From positions 5,095,501-5,159,500 of the forward strand of contig NZ_CP150917.1 of assembly GCF_039908645.1 (NCBI RefSeq): a stretch of 64,000 bases of DNA. Reading direction: 5' to 3'. Made by a program: the position numbers and the translations under genes. The notes under the pieces were generated by a model. That model was given only the letters and a program-made list of their open reading frames with translations. It was not told the DNA's origin and searched no databases. Below, piece after piece: positions 48,863 through 59,239 of the stretch (position 1 is its first letter; each line of letters begins with the position of its first letter). This stretch comes from Pseudomonas helvetica (GTDB taxonomy: Bacteria > Pseudomonadota > Gammaproteobacteria > Pseudomonadales > Pseudomonadaceae).

Positions 48863-49544
48863 GGCCATTCTCCACGCCCAGGGCAATCAGTGCTGCGGCG
48901 GCCGCTACCTGTTCGGCAATACGACGACTCACACCCTGACCTCGGCTTTTTTCGTTCAGTAAGGTGATTTCGCATTCGACGAAGAACGTCCGGCAATGCG
49001 GCTCACCCTGGATATCCACCACTTCGTAACGCGGCAGTTCACAGGCACGCGACTGCAAGAACTCCTGCAGGCGAGTCTTTGGATCTTTGTTGGTGTCGAC
49101 CAGCGTCAGGCTGTCGAACTCGGACGTCAGCCAGGCCAGCACGCGTTCGCGCGCCATGTCCATGCCGGCATCCAGGTAGATCGCACCGATCAGCGCTTCG
49201 AGGGCATCGGCGAGGATCGATTCACGGCGGAACCCGCCGCTCTTCAACTCACCGGACCCCAGGCGCAGGTACTCGCCAAGATCGAAACCACGCGCCAATA
49301 CGGCCAGCGTCTCACCTTTGACCAGGCGTGCGCGCAAACGCGACAGCTGGCCTTCGCGAGCCAGCGGAAAGCGGTCGAACAGCGCTTCACCGGCAACGAA
49401 GTTGAGAATGGCATCACCGAGGAATTCCAGGCGCTCGTTGTTGCGCCCGGCAAAGCTGCGATGTGTCAGGGCCAGGACCATCAGTTCCTGGTCCTTGAAG
49501 GTATAACCGAGCTGACGCTCGAGACGGCTTAAAGAGACGCTCAC
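48855..49544 (-). CDS. rnc: Ribonuclease III
   Basis: Double-stranded RNA endonuclease for rRNA processing and mRNA turnover. 229 residues from GTG 49544. Signature [12 protein letters not shown] contains catalytic E40 and D44; a C-terminal double-strand RNA-binding domain (about 155-225) includes [13 protein letters not shown]. The GTG overlaps, as GTGA, the stop of a decayed upstream frame that I take for the former DUF4845 gene. The overlap with era suggests coupled translation. Confidence 0.96.
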   Translation of the reverse strand: MSVSLSRLERQLGYTFKDQELMVLALTHRSFAGRNNERLEFLGDAILNFVAGEALFDRFPLAREGQLSRLRARLVKGETLAVLARGFDLGEYLRLGSGELKSGGFRRESILADALEALIGAIYLDAGMDMARERVLAWLTSEFDSLTLVDTNKDPKTRLQEFLQSRACELPRYEVVDIQGEPHCRTFFVECEITLLNEKSRGQGVSRRIAEQVAAAAALIALGVENGHD

Positions 49545-49627
49545 GGTTTACCCACGCTGAGTTCGTGGTCGACGTCCATCACAGCAACGCTGCTAGGCTC
49601 TTGGACAATTAACGCTGTGTTCAAAAA
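49541..49627 (-). pseudogene. Probable 3' remnant of the DUF4845 gene usually found between lepB and rnc
   Basis: The 179-base gap between lepB and rnc has no frame above 60 codons, although Pseudomonas normally has a DUF4845 gene of about 120 codons here. One minus-strand frame stays open for the last 28 codons and ends [17 protein letters not shown], then TGA overlapping the rnc GTG as GTGA, the arrangement expected of a real neighbour. The ending resembles the VVVKFDHEF-type tail I recall for that family. Similarity is weak and from memory. Confidence 0.35.
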
Positions 49628-49693
49628 TTACATCCTGAATATCGTTGGCTTCATGCATCTGCGGTGACCTTCTACAGGCTCCAGAAATGCATT

Positions 49694-49716
49694 CGGCGCT
49701 GTGTTCAACAGCGCCG
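49694..49716 (-). terminator. Hairpin after lepB
   Basis: Stem CGGCGCTG / CAGCGCCG, seven-base loop, directly after the lepB stop. No U-tract follows, so it may stabilise or process the transcript rather than end it. Confidence 0.4.
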
Positions 49717-49723
49717 TGGGTGA

Positions 49724-50578
49724 TTACTTGATCAGGCCAACCCGCGAGAAATTCGGCAGGTGACTGAGTTTGGGTTCCGGCCAGCTCATCCAGACGGCGA
49801 AGGCCTTGCCGACGATATTCTTGTCGGGAACCATGCCCAGCAGATCCTTGGGAATAGTTGGATCATCCCAGTAGCGACTGTCGTTGGAGTTGTCGCGGTT
49901 GTCGCCCATCATGAAGTAGTGCCCGGCAGGCACGGTCCATTGATGGTCCGGGGTTGCGCGGTAGCGGCTCATTTCCTTGCGGATCAGGTGCTCGGCGGCG
50001 CCGAGTTTTTCCTTGTAGAGCTCGGCACTGCCCAGCGTACCCGGCTCGGAGCCAACCAGCTGCTCTGCGATCGACTCACCGTTGACGAACAGACGCTTGT
50101 CGGCGGTGTAACGAATCTGATCACCCGGCAAGCCCACTACACGCTTGATGTAGTTGACGTTCGGGTCGCTTGGGTAGCGGAACACCATCACATCGCCACG
50201 CTGCGGATCACCCACCTGGATGACTTTCGTATCGAGCACCGGCAAGCGGATCCCGTAAGAAAACTTGTTCACCAGAATGAAGTCGCCAACGTCCAGGGTC
50301 GGCTTCATCGAACCAGACGGAATCTGGAACGGCTCCACCAGGAACGAACGCAAGACCAGCACGATGAACAGCACTGGAAAGAACGATTTGCCGTATTCAA
50401 CCAGCATCGGTTCTTTGTTCAGTTTCTCGACCACCATCATGTCAGGCTCAGTGACGCTACCCTGATAAGAGGTAATGGCGGCACGCCGACGCGGCGCCAG
50501 AAAGATCAGGTCGAGCAACCCCAACAGACCGCAAACGAAAACGGCGATGACCAGCAACAGCGGGAAATTTAGTGACAT
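49724..50578 (-). CDS. lepB: Signal peptidase I
   Basis: Inner-membrane serine peptidase removing signal peptides. 284 residues: two N-terminal membrane segments (about 4-27 and 65-80) and the periplasmic catalytic domain with Ser90 (IPSGSMKPTL) and Lys145 (NYIKRVVGLPGD), the same numbering as in E. coli. Box E MMGDNRDNSNDSRYW is complete. It is five bases after lepA and on the same strand. Confidence 0.96.
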   Translation of the reverse strand: MSLNFPLLLVIAVFVCGLLGLLDLIFLAPRRRAAITSYQGSVTEPDMMVVEKLNKEPMLVEYGKSFFPVLFIVLVLRSFLVEPFQIPSGSMKPTLDVGDFILVNKFSYGIRLPVLDTKVIQVGDPQRGDVMVFRYPSDPNVNYIKRVVGLPGDQIRYTADKRLFVNGESIAEQLVGSEPGTLGSAELYKEKLGAAEHLIRKEMSRYRATPDHQWTVPAGHYFMMGDNRDNSNDSRYWDDPTIPKDLLGMVPDKNIVGKAFAVWMSWPEPKLSHLPNFSRVGLIK

Positions 50579-50583
50579 AGGAC

Positions 50584-52383
50584 CTAACTATCCAACCTGA
50601 GCACAGCGAGGAAGGCTTCTTGTGGAATTTCCACGTTGCCGACCTGCTTCATGCGTTTTTTACCGGCCTTCTGCTTTTCCAACAGCTTGCGCTTACGGCT
50701 AACGTCACCACCGTAGCATTTGGCCAATACGTTCTTTCTGAGTGCCTTGACGGTTGTCCGCGCCACAATCTGTCCGCCAATGGCGGCCTGGATTGCCACG
50801 TCGAACATCTGCCGCGGAATCAGTTCTTTCATCTTCTCGGTCAACGCACGACCTTTGTAGTGCGCGTTGTCACGGTGCACGATCAACGCCAGGGCGTCGA
50901 CTTTTTCACCGTTGATCAATACATCCAGCTTCACCAGATTAGCTGATTGATAACGATCGAAATGGTAATCCAGCGAAGCATAGCCGCGACTCGTGGATTT
51001 CAGGCGATCGAAGAAGTCCAGGACCACTTCGTTCATCGGCAAATCGTAGGTCACCTGGACCTGGCTACCGAGGAACAGCATATCGTGTTGAATGCCACGC
51101 TTCTCGATGCACAGGGTAATGACGTTGCCCAGGTGCTCCTGCGGCACAAGAATATTTGCCCGAACGATTGGCTCGCGCATGTCTTCAATAGACGACAGGT
51201 CCGGTAGCTTGGACGGGTTGTCGACGTAAATCGTTTCACCGGTTTTCAGCAACAGCTCGAAAATAACCGTCGGCGCCGTGGTGATCAGGTCCAGGTCGTA
51301 CTCGCGCTCCAGGCGCTCCTGGATGATCTCCATGTGCAGCATGCCGAGGAACCCGCAACGGAAGCCGAAGCCCAGGGCGTCGGAGCTTTCCGGGGTGTAT
51401 TGCAGCGACGAGTCGTTCAGCGTGAGCTTTTGCAGCGCTTCGCGGAAGTCTTCGAAGTCGTCGGAGCTGACCGGGAACAGACCGGCATACACCTGCGGCT
51501 GAATGCGTTTGAAACCTGGCAGCACGTCGACGTCCGGCGTCGAGCTCAAGGTCAGGGTGTCACCTACCGGCGCACCGTGAATGTCCTTGATGCCGGCGAT
51601 GATGAAGCCTACTTCACCGGCTTTCAGATCAACGGTGGCGGTGTGCTTCGGATTGAACACACCGACGCTGTCGACCAGGTGGATCTTGCCGGTGGACTTC
51701 ACCAGAATCTTGTCGCCCTTTTTCACGCGGCCGTGGCGCACGCGAACCAGGGAAACAACGCCCAGGTAGTTGTCGAACCAGGAGTCGATGATCAACGCTT
51801 GCAGCGGATCTTCGATGTTGCCGGTCGGCGCAGGAATGGTGTGTACCAGACGCTCGAGCACTTCATCGACACCCAGGCCGGTCTTGGCACTGCACTCGAC
51901 CGCATCGGTGGCATCGATGCCGATGATTTTTTCGATTTCTTCTTTTACGCGGTCCGGATCAGCCTGTGGCAGGTCGATCTTGTTCAGGACCGGCATCACT
52001 TCCAGGCCCTGCTCGATTGCCGTGTAGCAGTTGGCAACCGATTGCGCCTCGACACCCTGACCGGCATCGACCACCAGCAAGGCACCTTCACAGGCCGCCA
52101 GCGACCGGCTGACTTCGTAGGTAAAGTCAACGTGGCCGGGGGTGTCAATGAAGTTCAGTTGGTACTTGATACCGTCACGGGCGGTGTAATACAGGGTAAC
52201 GCTGTGAGCCTTGATGGTGATCCCGCGTTCACGCTCAAGGTCCATGGAGTCCAGTACCTGGGCTTCCATTTCACGCTCGGCCAGGCCGCCGCACATCTGG
52301 ATGAAGCGATCGGCCAGAGTCGACTTGCCATGGTCAATGTGGGCGATGATGGAGAAATTGCGGATATGACTCAAATCACTCAC
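50584..52383 (-). CDS. lepA: Elongation factor 4 (LepA)
   Basis: Ribosome-associated GTPase that aids initiation or back-translocation. 599 residues from GTG 52383. GTPase motifs [18 protein letters not shown] and NKIDLPQAD are followed by EF-Tu-like domain II, two EF-G-like alpha/beta domains and the LepA-specific C-terminal domain (ending [14 protein letters not shown]). In other Pseudomonas it follows mucD; here the upstream neighbour is lptG, which ends in its own terminator, so lepA needs a local promoter. Confidence 0.97.
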   Translation of the reverse strand: MSDLSHIRNFSIIAHIDHGKSTLADRFIQMCGGLAEREMEAQVLDSMDLERERGITIKAHSVTLYYTARDGIKYQLNFIDTPGHVDFTYEVSRSLAACEGALLVVDAGQGVEAQSVANCYTAIEQGLEVMPVLNKIDLPQADPDRVKEEIEKIIGIDATDAVECSAKTGLGVDEVLERLVHTIPAPTGNIEDPLQALIIDSWFDNYLGVVSLVRVRHGRVKKGDKILVKSTGKIHLVDSVGVFNPKHTATVDLKAGEVGFIIAGIKDIHGAPVGDTLTLSSTPDVDVLPGFKRIQPQVYAGLFPVSSDDFEDFREALQKLTLNDSSLQYTPESSDALGFGFRCGFLGMLHMEIIQERLEREYDLDLITTAPTVIFELLLKTGETIYVDNPSKLPDLSSIEDMREPIVRANILVPQEHLGNVITLCIEKRGIQHDMLFLGSQVQVTYDLPMNEVVLDFFDRLKSTSRGYASLDYHFDRYQSANLVKLDVLINGEKVDALALIVHRDNAHYKGRALTEKMKELIPRQMFDVAIQAAIGGQIVARTTVKALRKNVLAKCYGGDVSRKRKLLEKQKAGKKRMKQVGNVEIPQEAFLAVLRLDS

Positions 52384-52428
52384 GGATCAACACTCAAAAA
52401 GGCTGCAGGCATAGCCCGCCGAAAAATA

Positions 52429-52458
52429 GCCGGGAATTGTACCTGATACACGACGCAA
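52429..52458 (-). promoter_or_regulatory. Possible lepA promoter
   Basis: On the minus strand GTGACG and TACAAT lie 18 bases apart between the lptG terminator and the lepA GTG. The -10 is good and the -35 is partial. A promoter is expected because the terminator cuts off lptG transcription. Confidence 0.4.
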
Positions 52459-52490
52459 GCGTCACGTTCACAGGTCAACGGTATTGGATA

Positions 52491-52523
52491 CAAAAACGCC
52501 CCGCTCTTGCGAACGGGGCGTTT
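52491..52523 (-). terminator. Terminator of lptF-lptG
   Basis: Stem ACGCCCCG (52496-52503) / CGGGGCGT (52514-52521), read on the minus strand with GTTTTTG after the stem. Just downstream of the lptG stop. Confidence 0.85.
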
Positions 52524-52554
52524 GGCTGTCAACCGGGGCAGGAAATACCTGCGA

Positions 52555-53616
52555 TCAACCGGCTCGGCGCAGCATCCAGAGACCGGCCACCCCACAGATA
52601 CCAGCCGGAACCAGCACCGCGAACAATGGCGAGAAACCGAAGACCAGGCTTGAAGGCCCGAGCAAATCCTGAGCGATACGGAAGGTAAAGCCGACCAGCA
52701 CCCCTGTAAACACACGCTGACCCAGCGTCACAGAGCGCAGCGGGCCGAAGATAAAGGAAATCGCCATCAACACCAGGGCAACAGTGACCAGTGGCTGCAA
52801 CACCTTGACCCAAAACGCCAGCCAGTAACGGCCATTGTTCAGGCCCTGATCCGCCAGATAGTGGATGTAACCCCACAAACCGCTGATCGACAACGATTCC
52901 GGCGCCATGATCACGGTGTTCAGCAGTTGCGGGCTCAACGGGACTTCCCAGCGTTCTTGCGGGGCCGTGACCACTTCAGTACTGCCGTCATGGAACACCG
53001 TGGTGGTGACGTCGTTCAGCTGCCAATGATCAGTTTCGAACTGCGCACGCTTGGAGAAGCTCGAAGTCAGCATGTGACGCTCGCGGTCAAAACGATAGCG
53101 AGTCACACCGTACAGAATGCCGTCCGGCTGCACCGAGTTGATGTGAATGAACTCATCACCCTGGCGGTGCCACATACCGTGCTTGGCGCTCTGCGCATCA
53201 CCAATGCCCTGAGCCAGTGAGCGATTGGCCTGGGCCACGTTTTCCGCAGCGGGCGCAACGTACTCGCCGACCAGTACGCCTGCCAGCATCAACACCAGCA
53301 TCGGCTTCATCACCGCCCAGACGATCCGGCCGATGGACACGCCAGCGGCGCGCATGATGGTCAATTCACTGCTGCTGGCCAGGCTGCCCAGGCCGATCAG
53401 GCAACCGATCAGTGCCGCCATCGGCAGCATGTCATAGACCCGACGTGGCGCTGTCAGCGCCACGTAGCTCAATACGTCGGTGAGGGTGTAGGTATCCGTG
53501 ACATCACTCATCTCGTCGATGAAGGCAAACAAGGTCGCCAGGCCAAGAATGATCCCCAGTACCGCCAGGATCGCCATGAAAACACTGCCACCAATGTAGC
53601 GATCGAGCTTAACCAC
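52555..53616 (-). CDS. lptG: LPS export ABC transporter permease LptG
   Basis: Inner-membrane subunit of LptB2FG, which extracts lipopolysaccharide for transport. 353 residues from GTG 53616: three helices in the N-terminal part, a periplasmic beta-jellyroll domain (about 125-265), and three C-terminal helices. Typical start VKLDRYIGGSVFMAILAVLG and coupling region SELTIMRAAGVSIGRIVW. It overlaps lptF by eight bases. Confidence 0.95.
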   Translation of the reverse strand: MVKLDRYIGGSVFMAILAVLGIILGLATLFAFIDEMSDVTDTYTLTDVLSYVALTAPRRVYDMLPMAALIGCLIGLGSLASSSELTIMRAAGVSIGRIVWAVMKPMLVLMLAGVLVGEYVAPAAENVAQANRSLAQGIGDAQSAKHGMWHRQGDEFIHINSVQPDGILYGVTRYRFDRERHMLTSSFSKRAQFETDHWQLNDVTTTVFHDGSTEVVTAPQERWEVPLSPQLLNTVIMAPESLSISGLWGYIHYLADQGLNNGRYWLAFWVKVLQPLVTVALVLMAISFIFGPLRSVTLGQRVFTGVLVGFTFRIAQDLLGPSSLVFGFSPLFAVLVPAGICGVAGLWMLRRAG

Positions 53617-54727
53617 GGGTCACCTCCAGCGCACTGCGGCGACTCGCCATTTTCAAGCGCAACGGCTCCCAATAGAGCAGTCCCAGGCCAATGGCCAGGA
53701 ATATTGCGTGAACCCACCACAGACCCAGTGCCGGGGGGATCTTGCCTTTTTCCAGAGCACCGCGTGCGGCGATCAGGATCGTCAGATAAGCCATATAGAG
53801 AAGAATCGCCGGCAGCAACTTGAGGAAACGTCCCTGGCGCGGATTGACCCGCGACAGCGGCACCGCCATCAACGTCACGATAAACACCAGCAACGGCAGC
53901 GACACACGCCACTCGAGCTCGGCGCGTGCACGAATATCCGGATTGTCCAGCAGGGTGCGGGTCGGCATCGCATCGCGATCGGTCACCTCGTCGCTGACAT
54001 CCGGCTTGGGCAGCAGCACGCCATAGGTGTCGTACTTGATGGCCCGATAGTCGGCCAGCCCCGGCTGACCGTCGTAACGGTAGCCATTGTCGAGAATCAG
54101 GTAGCGGTTGCCGTCTTCCTTGATTTCCTGACGACCCTTCTCGGCCACCAGTACGGAAATACCGCGATCCTTCTGATCGGCGGAAAGACGCTTTTCCGAG
54201 ATGAAGACGCCGCCCAGATTGATCCGGTCATCGGACAGCTGCTCGGTGTAGGTCACCCGCGAACCATCGCGCAACGCCTGAAAACGGCCCGGCACCAGCG
54301 TGTCGAACTCGGTCATGGCATCCTGCTTGTTCAGCAGCAACTGGAACTGATTGGCGCCTTGCGGTGCCAGGCTCAGGCTCAGCCAGGCCACGATCACGGC
54401 AACCAGCGCAGCCGGAAACAGGGTCATGCCCAGCAGACGCTGCTGGCTCATGCCGGTCGCGGAGAGCACGGTCATTTCACTTTCAAGGTACAGGCGACCG
54501 TAGGCCAGCAGGATCCCGAGAAACAGCCCCAAAGGCAGAATCAGTTGCAGGAAACCCGGCAGACGAAAGCCCATGATCAGAAACAGCGAGCCTGGGTCCA
54601 GGGCGCCCGAGGCGGCCTGGGCCAGGAACTTGATGAAGCGCCCACTCATGATGATGACCAGCAGCACAGCGCTGACGGCGCTCAAGGTCAACAGGACTTC
54701 GCGGGACAGATAACGGAAGACAATCAA
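53609..54727 (-). CDS. lptF: LPS export ABC transporter permease LptF
   Basis: Partner permease of LptG. The start is probably TTG 54727 (product MIVFRYLSREVLLTLSAV) because GGAG lies seven bases upstream and other Pseudomonas LptF begin IVFRYLSREVL; GTG 54736 has the site almost touching it. 372 residues: six helices split around a periplasmic domain, with SEMTVLSATGMSQQRL as the coupling helix. Divergent from pepA. Confidence 0.94.
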   Translation of the reverse strand: MIVFRYLSREVLLTLSAVSAVLLVIIMSGRFIKFLAQAASGALDPGSLFLIMGFRLPGFLQLILPLGLFLGILLAYGRLYLESEMTVLSATGMSQQRLLGMTLFPAALVAVIVAWLSLSLAPQGANQFQLLLNKQDAMTEFDTLVPGRFQALRDGSRVTYTEQLSDDRINLGGVFISEKRLSADQKDRGISVLVAEKGRQEIKEDGNRYLILDNGYRYDGQPGLADYRAIKYDTYGVLLPKPDVSDEVTDRDAMPTRTLLDNPDIRARAELEWRVSLPLLVFIVTLMAVPLSRVNPRQGRFLKLLPAILLYMAYLTILIAARGALEKGKIPPALGLWWVHAIFLAIGLGLLYWEPLRLKMASRRSALEVTRG

Positions 54728-54968
54728 ACCAGACACTCCAGGGTTGTCAGGCTAAGGCGGCCAAACAAGCAAACATATCGGGCGACCCACAGGGCTGAGC
54801 CGCCGAAAAAGATGGCGCATTATCCTGTGATTGAACGCGCCTGTCACTGCGCACGCTCAAGCAGCCGCGCAATGGTGTAAAGATCACCTGCGCGAGGGTT
54901 GTCAGGCGCACGGAGCGAGGTTCAAACTGCGGCCTTTGTCGCTGGCCTGCACCAGCGTCTTTCTATAG

Positions 54969-56525
<1,557 letters not shown>

Positions 56526-56541
56526 AACTGAAGATCCTGAA

Positions 56542-56565
56542 CGGCGTCATCCGCGGATGACGCCG
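56542..56565. other. Perfect hairpin between pepA and holC
   Basis: GGCGTCATCC / GGATGACGCC with a short loop and no U-tract. Likely a transcript-stability or weak pausing element inside a pepA-holC transcript. Confidence 0.5.
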
Positions 56566-56585
56566 CGCAGGCATCAGGAACCGCA

Positions 56586-57014
56586 ATGACCAAAGTCGAT
56601 TTTTATATCCTGCCCAGCGCCGATCCTTCGGCGCGGCTGGATTTTGCCTGCAAGCTCACCGAAAAAGCCTGGCGCATGGGCCACCGTATCTACCTGCATT
56701 GCAGCGATGCCGCCCAACGCGAAGATCTCGATGCACGCCTGTGGGCGTTCAAAGGCGAAAGCTTCGTGCCTCACGGCCCCGCCGAAAACGAACCGGACGG
56801 TTTAGTGGTGCTTGGTCTGGGAGACGATCCAGGACAACACCAGGACTTGCTGGTCAATCTTGACCTCAAAGTCCCGTCTTTTGCCCAGCGCTTTGCCCGT
56901 GTGGCCGAAGTGGTGGTTGAAGACCCGGCTATTCGTCAGGCCGCGCGGGAGTGTTTCCGTTTCTACCGCGAACAGGGCTATCCTCTGCAAGATCACCGTT
57001 TACAGCGACTCTGA
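56586..57014 (+). CDS. holC: DNA polymerase III subunit chi
   Basis: Clamp-loader accessory subunit linking psi to SSB. 142 residues: MTKVDFYILPSADPSARLDF start, then LTEKAWRMGHRIYLHCSDAA and AFKGESFVPHGP, the usual chi pattern. Preceded by a short spacer after pepA and followed directly by a small Ala/Pro-rich gene. Confidence 0.94.
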   Translation: MTKVDFYILPSADPSARLDFACKLTEKAWRMGHRIYLHCSDAAQREDLDARLWAFKGESFVPHGPAENEPDGLVVLGLGDDPGQHQDLLVNLDLKVPSFAQRFARVAEVVVEDPAIRQAARECFRFYREQGYPLQDHRLQRL

Positions 57015-57018
57015 GCAC

Positions 57019-57444
57019 ATGATGGACACGTCAAACCAGCTGCAAAAGTCCGCGCACCTGCTGGACGACCTCGAGTCGATCCGCCAGTTGCTCGGCGATG
57101 ACAACCTGCAACCACCGCTGCTGACCGACACCGTCGAGCAAGTCAGTGATGAAGGCCAGATTCCGATGTTGTTCGATCAGGTCGGCGGCAAACCGCAGGC
57201 TGAAATCATCGAACCACCTGCCCCACCACCGGCACCCGCGCCTGCGCCTGTCGCGGCTCCGGCTCCGACCTCATCTGTCCAGCAAGGCGCCGATGTCATG
57301 CTGCACCTGAACGACGAACTGCGCGCTGCCGCGCAATTGATCATGCAAGACGTGATCGACGACTTCGCCCCGCACATCGAAACCGAGATCAAGCGTCGGC
57401 TGGATGCGCGGATGGAGCGGTTGTTGAGTCAATATCAGTCCTGA
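57019..57444 (+). CDS. Hypothetical protein downstream of holC
   Basis: 141 residues from ATG 57019 (ATG 57022 also possible), four bases after the holC stop. N-terminal helix LQKSAHLLDDLESIRQLLGD, a Pro/Ala linker (about 62-90), and a C-terminal helical segment VMLHLNDELRAAAQLIMQDV then EIKRRLDARMERLL. The same small gene follows holC in other Pseudomonas. It could be a clamp-loader partner, but there is no direct evidence. The frame from 56812 is a shadow in holC. Confidence 0.75.
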   Translation: MMDTSNQLQKSAHLLDDLESIRQLLGDDNLQPPLLTDTVEQVSDEGQIPMLFDQVGGKPQAEIIEPPAPPPAPAPAPVAAPAPTSSVQQGADVMLHLNDELRAAAQLIMQDVIDDFAPHIETEIKRRLDARMERLLSQYQS

Positions 57445-57464
57445 GTCCGCCTCGCTTGAAGCCC

Positions 57465-57484
57465 CACGGCAGTTCGCTGCCGTG
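57465..57484. other. UUCG-capped hairpin
   Basis: CACGGCAG-TTCG-CTGCCGTG, a perfect 8-bp stem with a stable tetraloop about 20 bases after the small gene. No U-tract. It may protect the 3' end of the pepA-holC transcript. Confidence 0.5.
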
Positions 57485-57585
57485 CCTGCCACGCAACAAC
57501 GCGACACTGCACGCATTCGCGATGGCGCGTCTTAGACCGCTTGTCTGAACTGTTATTTCTGACAGTAGGCACGTCCCTGAAAAAA

Positions 57586-57613
57586 CGCAAGTGTGATCCC
57601 TTCACACTTTTGC
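57586..57613. promoter_or_regulatory. Palindrome before the Ig-like gene (operator or minus-strand terminator)
   Basis: AAGTGTGA-TCCCT-TCACACTT has perfect 8-base arms with GC/TTGC extensions. It resembles a CRP/Vfr site but the spacer is five, not six. On the minus strand it is followed by TTTTTT and so also looks like a terminator, although no minus-strand gene precedes it. It ends about 16 bases before the ATG. Confidence 0.4.
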
Positions 57614-57629
57614 GGCAGGAGACGATGAC

Positions 57630-58505
57630 ATGAGCGCTATAACCGTATTTCAACCCATTACCAAGCTTCATCCCCAAGACAAGCCTCTGTTTTCAGGAAA
57701 AACGGCACCAGAGAAATCGCTTAACGTTTGCCAGTCCAAAACCGGGCTAGTGCTAGCCAAAACGACCTCAGATAAAAATGGCTCCTGGCTAGTGCGCAGC
57801 TCCGTCAGTTTGCCTGAGGGCGAGTACTCCATTTCGGCTTACGTTGAAGGTACTTCGGTATACGCCGACAACGTCCCTTTCGTCGTAGAGGCGCTCTCCT
57901 CCGGAGCCCTGCCCAACGGCAGCGCGCCCACGGTCACCAGTTCGACCACCGTGACCACCCTGCGCCCCCTGCTCAAGGGCAAGGCGACTGCCAACGCCAC
58001 CGTCCATGTGTATCAAGCCAACGGCGGACTTTTCGGCAGCGCAATCGCAGATAAAAATGGCGACTGGGAATTGCAACTGACGCAAGACCTCAGCGTCTCT
58101 GCCTCTGGCACATCAGACATTGCACTGATCGCGTACAACACGGCAGGTGCACCGGTATCGGGCTGGACGAGTGTCACGCTGACCGTAAACGTTACTTCGG
58201 GCAGTACCGCCCTGCCCAGCGGCAGCGCGCCCACAGTCACCAGTTCGACCACCGTGACCATCCTGCGCCCCCTACTCAAGGGCAAGGCAGCCGCCGATAT
58301 CGTCGTTTATGTCTATCAAGCCGGCGGCAGCACTCTTTTCGGCAAGCCAACGGCCGACAAAGTTGGCGACTGGGAATTGCAACTGACGCAAGACCTCAGC
58401 GTCTCTGCCTCTGACACATCAGACATTGCACTGATCGCGTACAACACGGCGGGTGCACCTGTATCGGGCTGGACGAGTGTCACGCTGACCGTGAGCCGAC
58501 CATAG
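57630..58505 (+). CDS. Protein of three Ig-like (bacterial Ig, Big_6-like) modules
   Basis: 291 residues with AGGAG seven bases before the ATG. No signal peptide or membrane segment. Module 1 (about 1-88) is divergent (PLFSGKTAPEKSLNVCQ, DKNGSWLVRSSVSLPEGEYS). Modules 2 (about 93-188) and 3 (about 194-291) are near-identical and share LRPLLKGKA, DWELQLTQDLSVSAS and GTSDIALIAYNTAGA-type strands. Such modules usually serve as adhesin or toxin extensions; as a free-standing soluble protein its role is unknown. It lies in the variable stretch between the holC neighbour and valS. Confidence 0.78.
   Translation: MSAITVFQPITKLHPQDKPLFSGKTAPEKSLNVCQSKTGLVLAKTTSDKNGSWLVRSSVSLPEGEYSISAYVEGTSVYADNVPFVVEALSSGALPNGSAPTVTSSTTVTTLRPLLKGKATANATVHVYQANGGLFGSAIADKNGDWELQLTQDLSVSASGTSDIALIAYNTAGAPVSGWTSVTLTVNVTSGSTALPSGSAPTVTSSTTVTILRPLLKGKAAADIVVYVYQAGGSTLFGKPTADKVGDWELQLTQDLSVSASDTSDIALIAYNTAGAPVSGWTSVTLTVSRP
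57906..58492 (+). repeat. Tandem direct repeat of about 303 bp inside the Ig-like gene
   Basis: Copy 1 runs about 57906-58187 and copy 2 about 58209-58492, high identity at DNA level, with one 3-base insertion in copy 2 (near 58327). The identity spans synonymous sites, indicating recent duplication or gene conversion. Confidence 0.85.
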
Positions 58506-58870
58506 AGCCCAGCTATAGAGACCGCGCAAGGTGCGGGATTGGAGGGCAAAAACTTGTTGACCATCAGCCCCTCCCCTTTCGAGCAATATTTGGAGGAGGG
58601 AGTTAAAAACATCAACGTTATAAGAGTTCACAGCAGGGAGGCAGTATAAAAAGCCACTCTCTGCTCGCGTATAAACCGGCGGGACTTAGCATATAAAATA
58701 TTCTTACCCCACAAGTGCAACTGAGTATATGGATGCCCGCCTTCCACTTCGAAAAACGCTGCCGGACCAAAGCAAACTCCGACCGCTCATTCGTCGCAAG
58801 TCATGAACTGATTGCTAAGTTTAGCTAGCATCCAGCGCAGACCTCAAAAATTTAAACAACCGAAACATAA
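58506..58870. other. Intergenic region, no gene seen
   Basis: About 365 bases with lower GC than the surroundings. No RBS-supported frame and no terminator for the Ig-like gene were recognised. Confidence 0.5.
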
Positions 58871-58872
58871 GT

Positions 58873-58896
58873 AAAAAAAGGGAGGCAAAGCCTCCC
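58873..58896 (-). terminator. Strong terminator of the small minus-strand gene
   Basis: Stem GGGAGGC / GCCTCCC with a three-base loop; on the minus strand followed by T7. Confidence 0.9.
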
Positions 58897-58933
58897 CAAC
58901 TGAACAAATACCTACTTTATGCGCACAGAGTAT

Positions 58934-59239
58934 TTAACCCTTTGAACCAGGAGGAGGCGTAACGAACCCGACACCACTCTCATTATTATATGTATTGCCA
59001 GATGAAAGACGCCAGCTTCTATCATTTTTGGCCGCTGTAAACTCAAGGTTATGCCCAGGATTAATTGAATGCTGACTACCATCCACATTATGGACGGTCG
59101 ACTCATGAATCGTCCTGTTACACACAACAACTTTATTTTCAGTCGATGTAACATCATTCGTCGGCGGCAACTTCACTCCCCTGCCTTGCTGATAACTATC
59201 GTCAATATTAATCGTAGTCAAAACACCTTGTCCGCTCAT
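58934..59239 (-). CDS. Small orphan protein (101 aa), unknown function
   Basis: ATG 59239 with AAGG eight bases upstream; the stop is 38 bases before a perfect terminator, so the unit is expressed on its own. The product is polar and Asn/Ser/Thr-rich, with no signal peptide, membrane segment or recognised domain. Stretches such as CNRTIHESTVHNVDGSQHSI and SWRLSSGNTYNNESG suggest a beta-rich fold. It has lower GC than its neighbours. Family not recognised; its place beside the Ig-like and RHS-type genes suggests an accessory or secreted-system role (inference). Confidence 0.65.
   Translation of the reverse strand: MSGQGVLTTINIDDSYQQGRGVKLPPTNDVTSTENKVVVCNRTIHESTVHNVDGSQHSINPGHNLEFTAAKNDRSWRLSSGNTYNNESGVGFVTPPPGSKG

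Noticed and set aside
57586..57613. Called outright as a CRP/Vfr site
   Set aside because: The half sites fit but the spacer is five bases instead of six, and the element also looks like a terminator, so it is only listed as a candidate.
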